From the NCBI RefSeq assembly GCF_009828015.1, contig NZ_WTYG01000002.1, positions 515,360-579,359 of the forward strand: DNA of 64,000 nt. The letters run 5' to 3'. Source of the stretch: Qipengyuania citrea. GTDB taxonomy: Bacteria > Pseudomonadota > Alphaproteobacteria > Sphingomonadales > Sphingomonadaceae. Below the pieces are notes generated by a model. That model was given only the letters and a program-made list of their open reading frames with translations, was not told the origin of the DNA and did not search any database. The position numbers and the translations under genes were made by a program. Below are positions 28,883 through 36,870 of the stretch, one piece after another (position 1 is the stretch's first letter; every line of letters starts with the position of its first letter).

Positions 28883-29704
28883 ATGGCACGCGTCGCTGTC
28901 CTGCAGATGACTTCGGGCATCGATCCCGGGGCCAATGCCGCAGCGCTCGAAGACGCGGTCACACAGGCTGCGGCCGGGGGCGCCGACATGCTGTTCACGC
29001 CCGAAATGTCGGGCCTGCTCGATCGCGATCGCGAACGCGCTTCCCGGTCGATCTGCAGCGAAGACGCTTCGCCCGTCCTTGCCCGTGTCCGTGAAGCTGC
29101 GCGCCAGCACGGCCTGTGGGTATCGCTCGGCTCGCTCGCGCTCGAGGCCGGTGGCGGGGGCGAATGGGTCAACCGCGCTTTCGTCATCGCGCCTGACGGC
29201 ACGATTGCCGCGCGCTACGACAAGATGCACATGTTCGATGTCGATCTGGCAAGCGGTGAAAGTTGGCGCGAATCCAACGCCTATCGTGCAGGTGACAGCG
29301 TCGGGCTGGTGGAGGGCACGCCGCTCGGCCGGCTCGGCCTCACCGTGTGCTACGACATTCGCTTCCCTGCCTTGTTCGAGGCGCTGGGGCGCGCGCGCTG
29401 CGACTGCATCGCCATACCCGCTGCTTTTACCGTACCGACCGGCGCCGCGCATTGGCACGTGTTGCAGCGCGCCCGCGCCATCGAGGCGAGCGCTTTCGTC
29501 GTGGCCGCGGCGCAGGTCGGCGAGCACGAGGACGGCCGCCGGACCTATGGTCACAGCCTCGTGGTGGATCCGTGGGGCGAAGTGCTGCTCGACATGGGCG
29601 GAGAGGAGGCCGGACTGGGTTTCGTCGCTGTCGATCTGGAGCGGGTGGCCGAGGTGCGCGAACAGGTGCCCAGCCTTGCCAACCGCAGGCATATCACCGC
29701 ATAG
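28883..29704 (+). CDS. carbon-nitrogen hydrolase (Nit/omega-amidase-like)
   Basis: A 273-aa nitrilase-superfamily enzyme. The catalytic triad is visible as Glu in FTPEMSGLL, Lys in YDKMHMFDVDL and Cys in TVCYDIRFP, followed by HWHVLQRARAIEASAFVVAAAQ. Close to the Nit1/Nit2 branch, whose members hydrolyse deaminated glutathione or alpha-ketoglutaramate. The overlap of function with the adjacent glutaredoxin gene supports a glutathione-related repair role, an inference from context. Confidence 0.88.
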   Translation: MARVAVLQMTSGIDPGANAAALEDAVTQAAAGGADMLFTPEMSGLLDRDRERASRSICSEDASPVLARVREAARQHGLWVSLGSLALEAGGGGEWVNRAFVIAPDGTIAARYDKMHMFDVDLASGESWRESNAYRAGDSVGLVEGTPLGRLGLTVCYDIRFPALFEALGRARCDCIAIPAAFTVPTGAAHWHVLQRARAIEASAFVVAAAQVGEHEDGRRTYGHSLVVDPWGEVLLDMGGEEAGLGFVAVDLERVAEVREQVPSLANRRHITA

Positions 29705-29712
29705 GCCGCCGC

Positions 29713-30174
29713 ATGATCGTTTACGACCTATCCTGCAGCGAAGGCCACCGCTTCGAGGGCTGGTTTTCGTCCTCGAGCGACTACTCGGACCAGAAAGTGC
29801 AAGGCTTGCTGCAGTGTCCCGCCTGCGGGTGCGAAGATGTCGGCAAGGCGCCGATGGCCCCCTCAGTCCCGGCCAAGGCCAATGCCGTCGCAGCCCCGGC
29901 GGGAGAAAAGGCGCAGCTAAGCACGGGCGACATGCCCCCGGCCGTCAAACAAGCGTTCGAAGCGCTGGCGAAGGCTCAGGCCAAGGCGCTCGAGAGCAGC
30001 ACCTGGGTCGGCGACTGCTTTGCCGAAAAGGCCCGCGAAATGCACTATGGGGAAAGCGAGAACGCACCCATTCACGGGCGCGCCACGCGCGACGAGGCCG
30101 AGGACATGGTCGCGGAAGGCATCGCCGTCGCCCCCCTGCTGGTGCCGGTCGCGCCGCCCGACGAACTGAACTGA
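29713..30174 (+). CDS. DUF1178 family protein
   Basis: A 153-aa protein of an alphaproteobacterial/betaproteobacterial family of unknown function. The N-terminus MIVYDLSCSEGHRFEGWFSS and the CPACGC motif near residue 37 suggest a small zinc-binding domain like a rubredoxin-type FmdB knuckle; the C-terminal part has MHYGESENAPIHGRATRDEA, the family signature. It follows the hydrolase gene by 8 bases. Confidence 0.88.
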   Translation: MIVYDLSCSEGHRFEGWFSSSSDYSDQKVQGLLQCPACGCEDVGKAPMAPSVPAKANAVAAPAGEKAQLSTGDMPPAVKQAFEALAKAQAKALESSTWVGDCFAEKAREMHYGESENAPIHGRATRDEAEDMVAEGIAVAPLLVPVAPPDELN

Positions 30175-30211
30175 TTGCCTGCGCGCGATCGTCTGCTAAA
30201 TGCGGCGGTGG

Positions 30212-30288
30212 GCGCCCGTAGCTCAGTCGGATAGAGCACCAGATTCCTAATCTGGGGGCCACAGGTTCGAATCCTGTCGGGCGCACCA
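30212..30288 (+). tRNA. tRNA-Arg(CCT)
   Basis: A complete cloverleaf of 77 bases including an encoded CCA. The acceptor stem is GCGCCCG/CGGGCGC, the D arm starts GCTCAGTCGGATAGAGC, the anticodon stem CCAGA/TCTGG encloses TTCCTAA with anticodon CCT, and the T arm has GGTTCGAATCC. It stands alone and is followed by the accessory cluster. Confidence 0.97.
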
Positions 30289-30603
30289 TTGACGAAAATC
30301 CGCAGATTTCTCTGATTTCCGGACTCGCCCGGCAGGAATGCTATGGGCACTGAATGGCAGCTTTTTGGCCGTCCGCAGTCATTCCGGTCAAGGCGCCAAA
30401 TGCTGGCTGAAGCGTCGGCCAACTGTATGGGAAAGCCGTTTTGTGCCTTGTGGCGTCGGCGCCTGGCTATTGCGAGTTCAATCGAGACCTAACAGCATTT
30501 GTAAATTGGCCGTTTGCCATCGTTCGTTCACCTTGATGTGGATCACGAACAGGGGGCAGGTCACATTTTTCGCACGTTCTTCAGCTTGGTGCAGTCGGGC
30601 AGG
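30289..30603. other. 315-bp non-coding stretch before the repeat-protein operon
   Basis: Visibly richer in A and T than the flanking genes. No reading frame here has a ribosome site or recognisable product. It presumably contains the promoter of the operon starting at 30604, but I cannot point to a convincing -35/-10 pair. No copy of the tRNA 3' end and no integrase remnant is seen. Confidence 0.5.
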
Positions 30604-31737
30604 ATGGATGGGGCGAGTTCGCGCTTACTCAACTTCGTCTTGGTCGCTGGCCTCGCCTGTGGCTCCAGCGCGGCCAAGGCCAGCGAGGAGCCCGAAATCG
30701 CCCAGGCTATCGCTGACTGCGAGCAAAAGGTGTCGGTCGCATGCGGCACGGTCGGGCTCGCCTATTCCGACCCGGCGAATGACCAATACGATATTTTCCT
30801 CAGCCTGAGATTCCTTCAAGAGGCCTGCCGCGGTAACCACGCGGCTTCGTGTGGCCGTCTTGCATTGGTCTACCTCGAGGGATCCGAAGATATCGAAGCC
30901 GATCGGGCCACGGCAGGCCGGTTTGCGATCAAGGGGTGTTCGCTGTTCGATAAAACAGCGTGCGAAGTCGCCGAGACAGTCTTTGCAGAGGCGTCGTCCG
31001 ATCAATTCGACGCGGAGAAAGCCCTGCGCTACCGGCGCGTGAATTGCGATCAGGGCGGATGGCGCTCGTGCGAAGATCTCGCGCGCATTTACTACAATCT
31101 TGGGGAATTCGCACCGGCGGAACAGGTGGCTGCCAAGGCGTGCGACCCCCCACATGCCGAGCAGCGGTCGGTATGCGAATTCGCCGCAAGCCTGCGTCAG
31201 CGACGCCAGGAAATCGAGCAGGCGTTGACCGAACGACATGAAGCGCAGCGCCGTCGCCTAGCCGAACGCGAGCGCGCTTCGCAAGTCGTCCATTCCTTCC
31301 TCGGGCAGGGCAAATACGACAGCGCGATCTATGCGGCGATCTATCACAGCCGCCAGCTGGCAGATGCGCGGACTGCGCTCGAAGCGACTTTGGAGGCGGG
31401 CGCATTGGGCAGTGTCTACAAGGACCATCTCTATGTTCTCGACTACTGGTTCCCGTCGGGCAGGCTCAATGCCGCGGTGAATGCGGAGATTGCACGGCGC
31501 AGCCGGGGCGACGACTGCGGAATCTACAACTGCACCAACATGCCCGGTGCATCGAGCCGTCGTTGGGCGGCCGGGGCGGGTAGAACGGCGGCATCGCGTT
31601 CGTCCTCCTCATCCGCGTCCTCGTTCCAGCCAGCCCGGATGAAAAGTGCAGCGGAAATCTCCCGCGAGACGCGCAATCGTTATCGCACAGCCCACTGCAC
31701 GATGAACAACAACGCAAACCGATATCTTTGCAATTGA
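30604..31737 (+). CDS. exported cysteine-ladder Sel1-like repeat protein 1
   Basis: A 377-aa protein from the ATG at 30604, which gives a signal peptide (MDGASSRLLNFVLVAGLACG, cleavage probably after AKA). Residues about 35-200 carry four or five Sel1-like units, each with two Cys separated by seven residues (CEQKVSVAC, CRGNHAASC, CSLFDKTAC, CDQGGWRSC), as in Helicobacter Hcp proteins where the pair forms a disulfide. A charged helical stretch (about 200-230) follows, then a different C-terminal region with a Ser-rich segment and a few extra Cys. Function unknown. First gene of a run of four paralogues. Confidence 0.75.
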   Translation: MDGASSRLLNFVLVAGLACGSSAAKASEEPEIAQAIADCEQKVSVACGTVGLAYSDPANDQYDIFLSLRFLQEACRGNHAASCGRLALVYLEGSEDIEADRATAGRFAIKGCSLFDKTACEVAETVFAEASSDQFDAEKALRYRRVNCDQGGWRSCEDLARIYYNLGEFAPAEQVAAKACDPPHAEQRSVCEFAASLRQRRQEIEQALTERHEAQRRRLAERERASQVVHSFLGQGKYDSAIYAAIYHSRQLADARTALEATLEAGALGSVYKDHLYVLDYWFPSGRLNAAVNAEIARRSRGDDCGIYNCTNMPGASSRRWAAGAGRTAASRSSSSSASSFQPARMKSAAEISRETRNRYRTAHCTMNNNANRYLCN

Positions 31738-31754
31738 ACGTGGAGCAAGCAGCC

Positions 31755-32597
31755 ATGAATCTTCGTCCTTTTCTTGCGGCTACCGTCCTGTCGGTGACAT
31801 CGATTGCAGCTCTCCCCGTCGCGGCGCAAAGCAATGCAGAGCAAGCGCAGGAGCGCTACAATGCGGGGGACTTCCCGGCTGCTCGCGCACTCTACCAGAA
31901 AGCGTGCATGAGCGATGGCAAGGATGAGGCATGCCACAATCTCGGTTCGATGGCGTGGCGGGGGCAGGGCGGGGCGAAGGACCCGGTGCAGGCGCGCGAT
32001 GCCTATCGGCGCGGATGCGAAGCCGGCCTGTTCAAATCCTGCGGCCAGTATGGCGCATTGCTCAAGGATGGTCTTGGCGGACCGGCCGATCCTGCCGAGG
32101 CGCTGGGCCCGCTGGGGCTCGCCTGCAAGGCGGGCGAAGCGGGCGCGTGCTACAATCAGGGCCAGATCCTCTATTTCGGCGACGCCGGTGAGCGCCGCTT
32201 CGAAGAAGCGCGAACGGCATTCGCCGGGGCCTGCCCCGGCTACGCGGCGGATGGCTGCTATGCGCTCGGGATAATGAAACGTGACGGTCAAGGCGGTGCG
32301 GTCGATACCGCGGGAGCGAACAAGGCTTTCTCCATCGCGTGCGAAAGCGGCAATGCCGAAGGATGCATCGAATCCGGCGTCGGCTATTACGATAACGGGC
32401 AATTCGCCGAAGCCCGCGACCAGTTCGCGCAGGCATGCAACAACGGGGCCGCCGGCGGATGCATGAATGCGGGCATGATGTACCGCGACGGGACCGGAGC
32501 CGCTCCCGATCACGCCAGGGCGAAGCGCTATTTCACCAATGGATGCAAACTGGGCATCCAGGACGGCTGTGCCATGGCTGAGGCGCTGGGACAGTGA
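31755..32597 (+). CDS. exported cysteine-ladder Sel1-like repeat protein 2
   Basis: A 280-aa protein with a clear signal peptide (MNLRPFLAATVLSV..., cleavage after VAA). It is almost wholly Sel1-like repeats: seven units with C-x7-C or C-x8-C pairs (for example CEAGLFKSC, CKAGEAGAC, CESGNAEGC, CKLGIQDGC) and the NLG/GxG loops of SLR proteins. This matches the Hcp architecture in which each helix pair is stapled by a disulfide, so it should fold in the periplasm or outside. It starts 17 bases after gene 1, and its stop overlaps the GTG start of gene 3. Confidence 0.82.
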   Translation: MNLRPFLAATVLSVTSIAALPVAAQSNAEQAQERYNAGDFPAARALYQKACMSDGKDEACHNLGSMAWRGQGGAKDPVQARDAYRRGCEAGLFKSCGQYGALLKDGLGGPADPAEALGPLGLACKAGEAGACYNQGQILYFGDAGERRFEEARTAFAGACPGYAADGCYALGIMKRDGQGGAVDTAGANKAFSIACESGNAEGCIESGVGYYDNGQFAEARDQFAQACNNGAAGGCMNAGMMYRDGTGAAPDHARAKRYFTNGCKLGIQDGCAMAEALGQ

Positions 32598-33691
32598 GCG
32601 TTGCAGCGGGACTAATTGGCGCGTTCGCCGTGAAACTACGCAGCTTGGGCCTGGTATTCGCGCTGGCTGCGGCCTGGTCGGTTCCCCCGAGCGCCTCGCC
32701 CGCGGACCAGGGCGCGGCGTCGGAAAAATCGGCTGTCGAGCGCGCTTGCGAAGCCGGGGAGGTCGCGGCTTGTCTCAATGCAGGGAGGATCCTCGTCCAG
32801 CTTTCTGGCGAAGCGCGCGCCCTCAGGGCTCGCGATATGTTCGCGCGGGGCTGCGAACTCGGCAACACCGATGCGTGCCATCTGCTGGTACCGATGCTGA
32901 TCGAAGGGCGTGGGGGTGCGCAATTGCTCGATGTGGCGGCTGAGGTCGCAGAAATCCTGTGCGAAGCCGGGTCTGGACAGGGTTGCAGCTGGCAGGCGAA
33001 TGTCCTTTCGCGGCAGGCCGCATCGGACCAGCAAATCGACCACGAGAATTTGATCGCCGCGCGCGAGTTGTACCTGCAAGGCTGTGATCTGGATTCGATG
33101 GAGGCTTGCGGGCAAGCCGGTGCCCTACTGGCAACCGGCACCGGTGGGCCGGCTGACCCCATCAAGGGCTACGACTTACTGGAGCGCGCCTGCCGGGCAG
33201 AGCAATGGCAGGCGTGCGCCAATGTCGCCGTCATGGCACGCGACGGACTGGCGCATGACGCCGACTGGGCGTCCGCGCGAGACTATTTCGGGATGGCATG
33301 CGACGGTGGTATCGCCAACGCCTGCAATGATCTCGGCATCATGTGGATGCAACTGTCCGATCGCAGCGGGGACGAGCGCTGGCGCGACCCGGCGCTGCTC
33401 GTATTCATCGCCTCATGCGATGGCGGAGACGGTGCAGGGTGTTCCAACGCGGCGCGGCAATTGCGCGAAGGCCGGGGCGTGCCGACCGATCTCGTGCGCG
33501 CCCATGATCTCGCTGTGCGCGGCTGCGAAGCGAACAGCGCGCGGGCCTGCCTGCTCGCGTCCGATATGCGGGGAGCGGGAGAAGGCGTCGAGGGCGATGC
33601 GCAAACCGCTCGCGCGCTGCGGCAAAAGGCGTGCGATCTCGGCCAGTCCAGCGCCTGCGCCATGGTCGATGCACCGGCCCGTCGGGACTGA
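32594..33691 (+). CDS. exported cysteine-ladder Sel1-like repeat protein 3
   Basis: A 365-aa protein starting at a GTG overlapping the previous stop (GTGA). The N-terminal 36 residues form a signal peptide with a longer n-region (hydrophobic core LGLVFALAAAWSV). Nine Sel1-like units follow, each with a C-x7-C pair (CEAGEVAAC, CELGNTDAC, CEAGSGQGC, CDLDSMEAC, CRAEQWQAC, CDGGIANAC, CDGGDGAGC, CEANSARAC, CDLGQSSAC). The regular pairing argues strongly for disulfides and an oxidising compartment. No enzymatic motif is visible; SLR proteins usually act as protein-binding scaffolds. Confidence 0.82.
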   Translation: MSVAAGLIGAFAVKLRSLGLVFALAAAWSVPPSASPADQGAASEKSAVERACEAGEVAACLNAGRILVQLSGEARALRARDMFARGCELGNTDACHLLVPMLIEGRGGAQLLDVAAEVAEILCEAGSGQGCSWQANVLSRQAASDQQIDHENLIAARELYLQGCDLDSMEACGQAGALLATGTGGPADPIKGYDLLERACRAEQWQACANVAVMARDGLAHDADWASARDYFGMACDGGIANACNDLGIMWMQLSDRSGDERWRDPALLVFIASCDGGDGAGCSNAARQLREGRGVPTDLVRAHDLAVRGCEANSARACLLASDMRGAGEGVEGDAQTARALRQKACDLGQSSACAMVDAPARRD

Positions 33692-33713
33692 CATGAATTT
33701 GGGGAGGGCAGAA

Positions 33714-34892
33714 ATGCCGCAAGCGATTGATCTCTTTCGTCGGGCTTTGCAAAAGCAAAGGCGAGCGGGGGCATGTGGTGTGGGTAACAGGATGCGCGGG
33801 ACACTGACTGCGGTAGCGGCGCGGATCTTCGCGCCCGTACTTCTCGCTGCAGCAAGCACCAGCACATTCGCAGAGGCGAAAGAACGACCTTTCGACGACG
33901 AGGCTCTAATGGAGATCCATCGCGGCGGACTTGCCTATGAGCGCGACGGGGATACCTATGCCGCACTGTCGATGTACGGGCAGGCCTGCGACATGGGGCT
34001 GGCCGCGGCCTGCACCCTCGGCGGACAAATCGAGCATGAAACGGCATCCGACAACAAGGATCACATCAGGGCGGCGCGCATGTTCGCCGCTGCCTGTCGC
34101 GCGGGAGACGACCTCGCCTGCACGCGGACGGGGATGGCTTTGGGGCCGCTCTCGCAGGCAGACTCGCCCGAACCCGATGGGCTGATGAAGCTCGCGCTGC
34201 TGGCCATGGGCGAGGAGTGCCGTCACGGCGGTGCGCAGGCCTGTGTCGACGCCGCAGAACTGCTTGGCACGACTGAAGAGATCGGGGCGGACATCGCGGC
34301 GGTTCGCGGTTACACAGTGAGGGCTTGCGAGGACCAGCAATTCGCAGCCTGCATCAGCGCCGCGATGCTTCCTGCCGAAGAACCCGACGCTGCGGAGACG
34401 CGCGCGCGCAATGTCCTGCTGTGCAATGTGGGCTGGGTCGGTGGGTGCGACGCGCTGCTGGAACCGCTGATGACGGGCGAGGCGCCAGGCGAAGTCGATG
34501 ATCTCAAGCAGGCCCTGAAGGCAGCGTGCGACGATTGGGTGGGGATCGCCTGCGCAAACCTCGGCCTTTACTATACGCAGGGGCCGAAGGACGCTTATTT
34601 TCCGGGCATCGGCTTTCGCTACATGCGCAGCGCCTGCGATCTCTACGTAGCCAAGGCATGCTTTGCATACGGGGTGATGCACAAGAAGGGCATTGGCGGC
34701 CGGGTCGATGAAACCCGTGCGCAATCGCTCGTGGCGCATGCCTGCGAAATCGGAAGTCCGAAAGCCTGCGCCACTCTGGCGCGCATCGCAGGGGAAAGTG
34801 AAGAAGGTGAAGTTGCGGGGGTCTCCACGATGGAGGCCCTCCGGCGTACATGTCGGCTGGGCGACAAGCCCTCTTGCGTGAAGGAACTCTGA
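33714..34892 (+). CDS. exported cysteine-ladder Sel1-like repeat protein 4
   Basis: I take the ATG at 33714 (392 aa), because GGGAGGG stands 6 bases before it. An ATG at 33792 would give a compact signal peptide (MRGTLTAVAARIFAPVLLAA) and an ATG at 33693 is also in frame. Nine C-x7-C Sel1-like units follow (CDMGLAAAC, CRAGDDLAC, CRHGGAQAC, CEDQQFAAC, CNVGWVGGC, CDDWVGIAC, CDLYVAKAC, CEIGSPKAC, CRLGDKPSC). Same class as the three genes before it, probably tandem duplicates that have diverged strongly. Its stop overlaps the next start (TGATG). Confidence 0.78.
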   Translation: MPQAIDLFRRALQKQRRAGACGVGNRMRGTLTAVAARIFAPVLLAAASTSTFAEAKERPFDDEALMEIHRGGLAYERDGDTYAALSMYGQACDMGLAAACTLGGQIEHETASDNKDHIRAARMFAAACRAGDDLACTRTGMALGPLSQADSPEPDGLMKLALLAMGEECRHGGAQACVDAAELLGTTEEIGADIAAVRGYTVRACEDQQFAACISAAMLPAEEPDAAETRARNVLLCNVGWVGGCDALLEPLMTGEAPGEVDDLKQALKAACDDWVGIACANLGLYYTQGPKDAYFPGIGFRYMRSACDLYVAKACFAYGVMHKKGIGGRVDETRAQSLVAHACEIGSPKACATLARIAGESEEGEVAGVSTMEALRRTCRLGDKPSCVKEL

Positions 34893-36106
34893 TGAAGACT
34901 GCGATGCGATCGGTGATCTGGGGAACGGTGGCTGCGGCGGCGGCGCTCGCGGGACCCTTGCACGCTCAGAGCCTGGAAGGCATTCCAGTGGAGCAACGGC
35001 TCCAGATCTTGGCCGGGAACCAGCAGGCCCGACCGCTGATGGAAGTGTTTGGTATAGCCACTTTCGCGGCTGGTGCGGACGAAAGCTGCCAGCTGTTCGA
35101 CGTCGGCGAATTGCGCGCGTTCCAGGTCCTGAAGGGACAGATCGGGAGGCAGTTGGCGCGGGTCGGCGGGGACGAAGTTGTCGCAGCGATAGACCAGTCC
35201 GAACGTGGCACGCGGCAGGCGAAGGGCTGCGCCATGCCGGACGATACCAACGTCACGATCGAGCGTGCGAGGGTAGTGGCAAGGGCCTTGCAGGACGCCC
35301 CGGCCGCCATGACGACCGACCAGCAGCAATGCGCGGTTGAGGGAACGCACTGGCGCTTCCATCGGCGCGAATGGGAGTTCGTTCCGAAAGGGCATTTCGT
35401 CGAGTACGAAGACGCTCAGCTCGAGGCGATGTATCAGGGATTGCGGACGAATTTCGCGAGTATCGCGGACCAGGCCTGCGGGTTGGTAAAGCAGACGGTT
35501 ATGTTGATTCCTGCTTTCGAGAAACTCCGCCTGATGGAAGAAGCCAGCAGCTTTGCTGCTCCCTACGCGATGGCCTTTACTTCGCTCGGATCGTCCGAAC
35601 GCACATTCACCTCGCGACACCTCGGCCTTTGGCGGTCGCAGCGTTCATGGACCGGGGGCGGTTATACTACCGAACCCGACTTCTACCGCATGGCCCACGA
35701 CGGGGACGTGAAAACCGGCTTTGCGAGGCTGTCCAGTCCGGGTCTTTTCGGCGTCGCGGGGCACATGTACTTTACCACCGGGGGGAAGTGGATCGCGGGT
35801 ATCAACCGGAACATCGAAGCGGTCGAACTCCGGCTCGACAACGGCATCAGTTTGCCCATGGAGAAAGTCGCCGGCGAGAAGGAAGGGATGGAGAGCACTT
35901 CGACCTTCGAACTCGGCAAAAGCGGATTGACCGTCCTGAGGGATCAGGGGGCGGACGTTTCGGTTCGGGTTGCGTTCAAGCAGGCTGGAGAGGAATGGCG
36001 GATTTTCAACGCTCCGGGCAAGGGCAGCGGAGTGCAGCAAATCAACCTGGGGGCGGTCAGGGAAGGTTTGGCGTGGTCGAATGCGCCGCGCCCCGCGAAA
36101 AACTGA
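34892..36106 (+). CDS. exported protein of unknown family
   Basis: A 404-aa protein with a typical signal peptide (MKTAMRSVIWGTVAAAAALA, cleavage after LHA). I do not recognise a domain. The mature part has four or five scattered Cys, a stretch THWRFHRREWEFVPKGHFVEY near residue 150, and a C-terminal half that looks beta-rich (FYRMAHDGDVKTGFARL, GKWIAGINRNIEAVEL, DVSVRVAFKQAGEEWRIF). Its start overlaps the stop of repeat protein 4 and it precedes the two-component genes by 75 bases, so it belongs to the same operon. Confidence 0.7.
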   Translation: MKTAMRSVIWGTVAAAAALAGPLHAQSLEGIPVEQRLQILAGNQQARPLMEVFGIATFAAGADESCQLFDVGELRAFQVLKGQIGRQLARVGGDEVVAAIDQSERGTRQAKGCAMPDDTNVTIERARVVARALQDAPAAMTTDQQQCAVEGTHWRFHRREWEFVPKGHFVEYEDAQLEAMYQGLRTNFASIADQACGLVKQTVMLIPAFEKLRLMEEASSFAAPYAMAFTSLGSSERTFTSRHLGLWRSQRSWTGGGYTTEPDFYRMAHDGDVKTGFARLSSPGLFGVAGHMYFTTGGKWIAGINRNIEAVELRLDNGISLPMEKVAGEKEGMESTSTFELGKSGLTVLRDQGADVSVRVAFKQAGEEWRIFNAPGKGSGVQQINLGAVREGLAWSNAPRPAKN

Positions 36107-36181
36107 CGCGATAACGGGTGTCTCGAAGTGTCTGGGCGCGCTATCCGAAGGCGGCCGGATACCGGGCGCGGGGGGCTGAAC

Positions 36182-36868
36182 GTGGATCGACTGAAAATCC
36201 TCTATATCGAAGACGATGCGCACACCGCGACGCGGGTGAAGGAACTCGCCCTGTCTCGCGGCGACGATCTGCATTGGGAAAGCGATGGAGCTTCAGGCCT
36301 CCGGATAGCGGGGCGGGACAGGTTCGATGTCATCATACTCGATCGAATGCTGAGCGATGACGATGGCCTCGAGATCCTGGCCCGCCTGCGCGAGAGCGGG
36401 GTAGACACACCGATCCTGATGCTGAGCGCACTCGGGCGCACCAGCGACCGCGCCGAAGGGCTCGACGCCGGTGCCGATGATTACCTTGGCAAGCCATTCG
36501 AAGCCGCCGAATTGATGGCCCGCGTGAACGCCCTCCACCGGCGTGCATCGGGCAGGGTGCATAGCGCGGTGATCCTGTACGGTGCCTTCGAGTGCCATCT
36601 GAAAGCGCGCACGGCTTTTCGCGAGAACCGGCATCTCGCTTTGAGCCCGAGGGAATTCGAGCTCTTCCATTACTTCATGGAAAACGCCGGGGAGGTGGTA
36701 ACGCGCGAAATGCTGCTGCGCGATGTTTGGAACATGTCGTTCGACCCGCAAACCAATGTGGTTGACGTCAATATCGGACGTTTGCGGCGCAAGCTCGAGG
36801 ACGGCTTCTCCGCTCCGGCGCTGGAAACGGTCTGGGGCACGGGCTTTCGATTGCTGGACGGCAAATAG
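36182..36868 (+). CDS. OmpR/PhoB-family response regulator
   Basis: A 228-aa regulator; the GTG at 36182 places the first strand (RLKILYIEDD) correctly, whereas the ATG at 36128 would add 18 unlikely residues. The receiver domain has the acidic pair in IEDD, the phospho-acceptor Asp54 in IILDRM, the switch Ser in LSALG and the Lys in LGKPF. The winged-helix domain (about 130-225) shows LSPREFELFHYFMENAGEVV and NVVDVNIGRLRRKLEDG. It is the partner of the kinase that starts 2 bases later and probably controls this operon. Confidence 0.92.
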   Translation: MDRLKILYIEDDAHTATRVKELALSRGDDLHWESDGASGLRIAGRDRFDVIILDRMLSDDDGLEILARLRESGVDTPILMLSALGRTSDRAEGLDAGADDYLGKPFEAAELMARVNALHRRASGRVHSAVILYGAFECHLKARTAFRENRHLALSPREFELFHYFMENAGEVVTREMLLRDVWNMSFDPQTNVVDVNIGRLRRKLEDGFSAPALETVWGTGFRLLDGK

Positions 36869-36870
36869 AC

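Noticed and set aside
30072-30422. Minus-strand frame of 116 codons across the tRNA
   Set aside because: It contains APDRIRTCGPQIRN-type sequence, the well-known false protein made by translating a tRNA-Arg gene backwards.
30338-30808. 156-codon plus-strand frame after the tRNA
   Set aside because: Overlaps the first repeat-protein gene in another frame and has random-looking composition.
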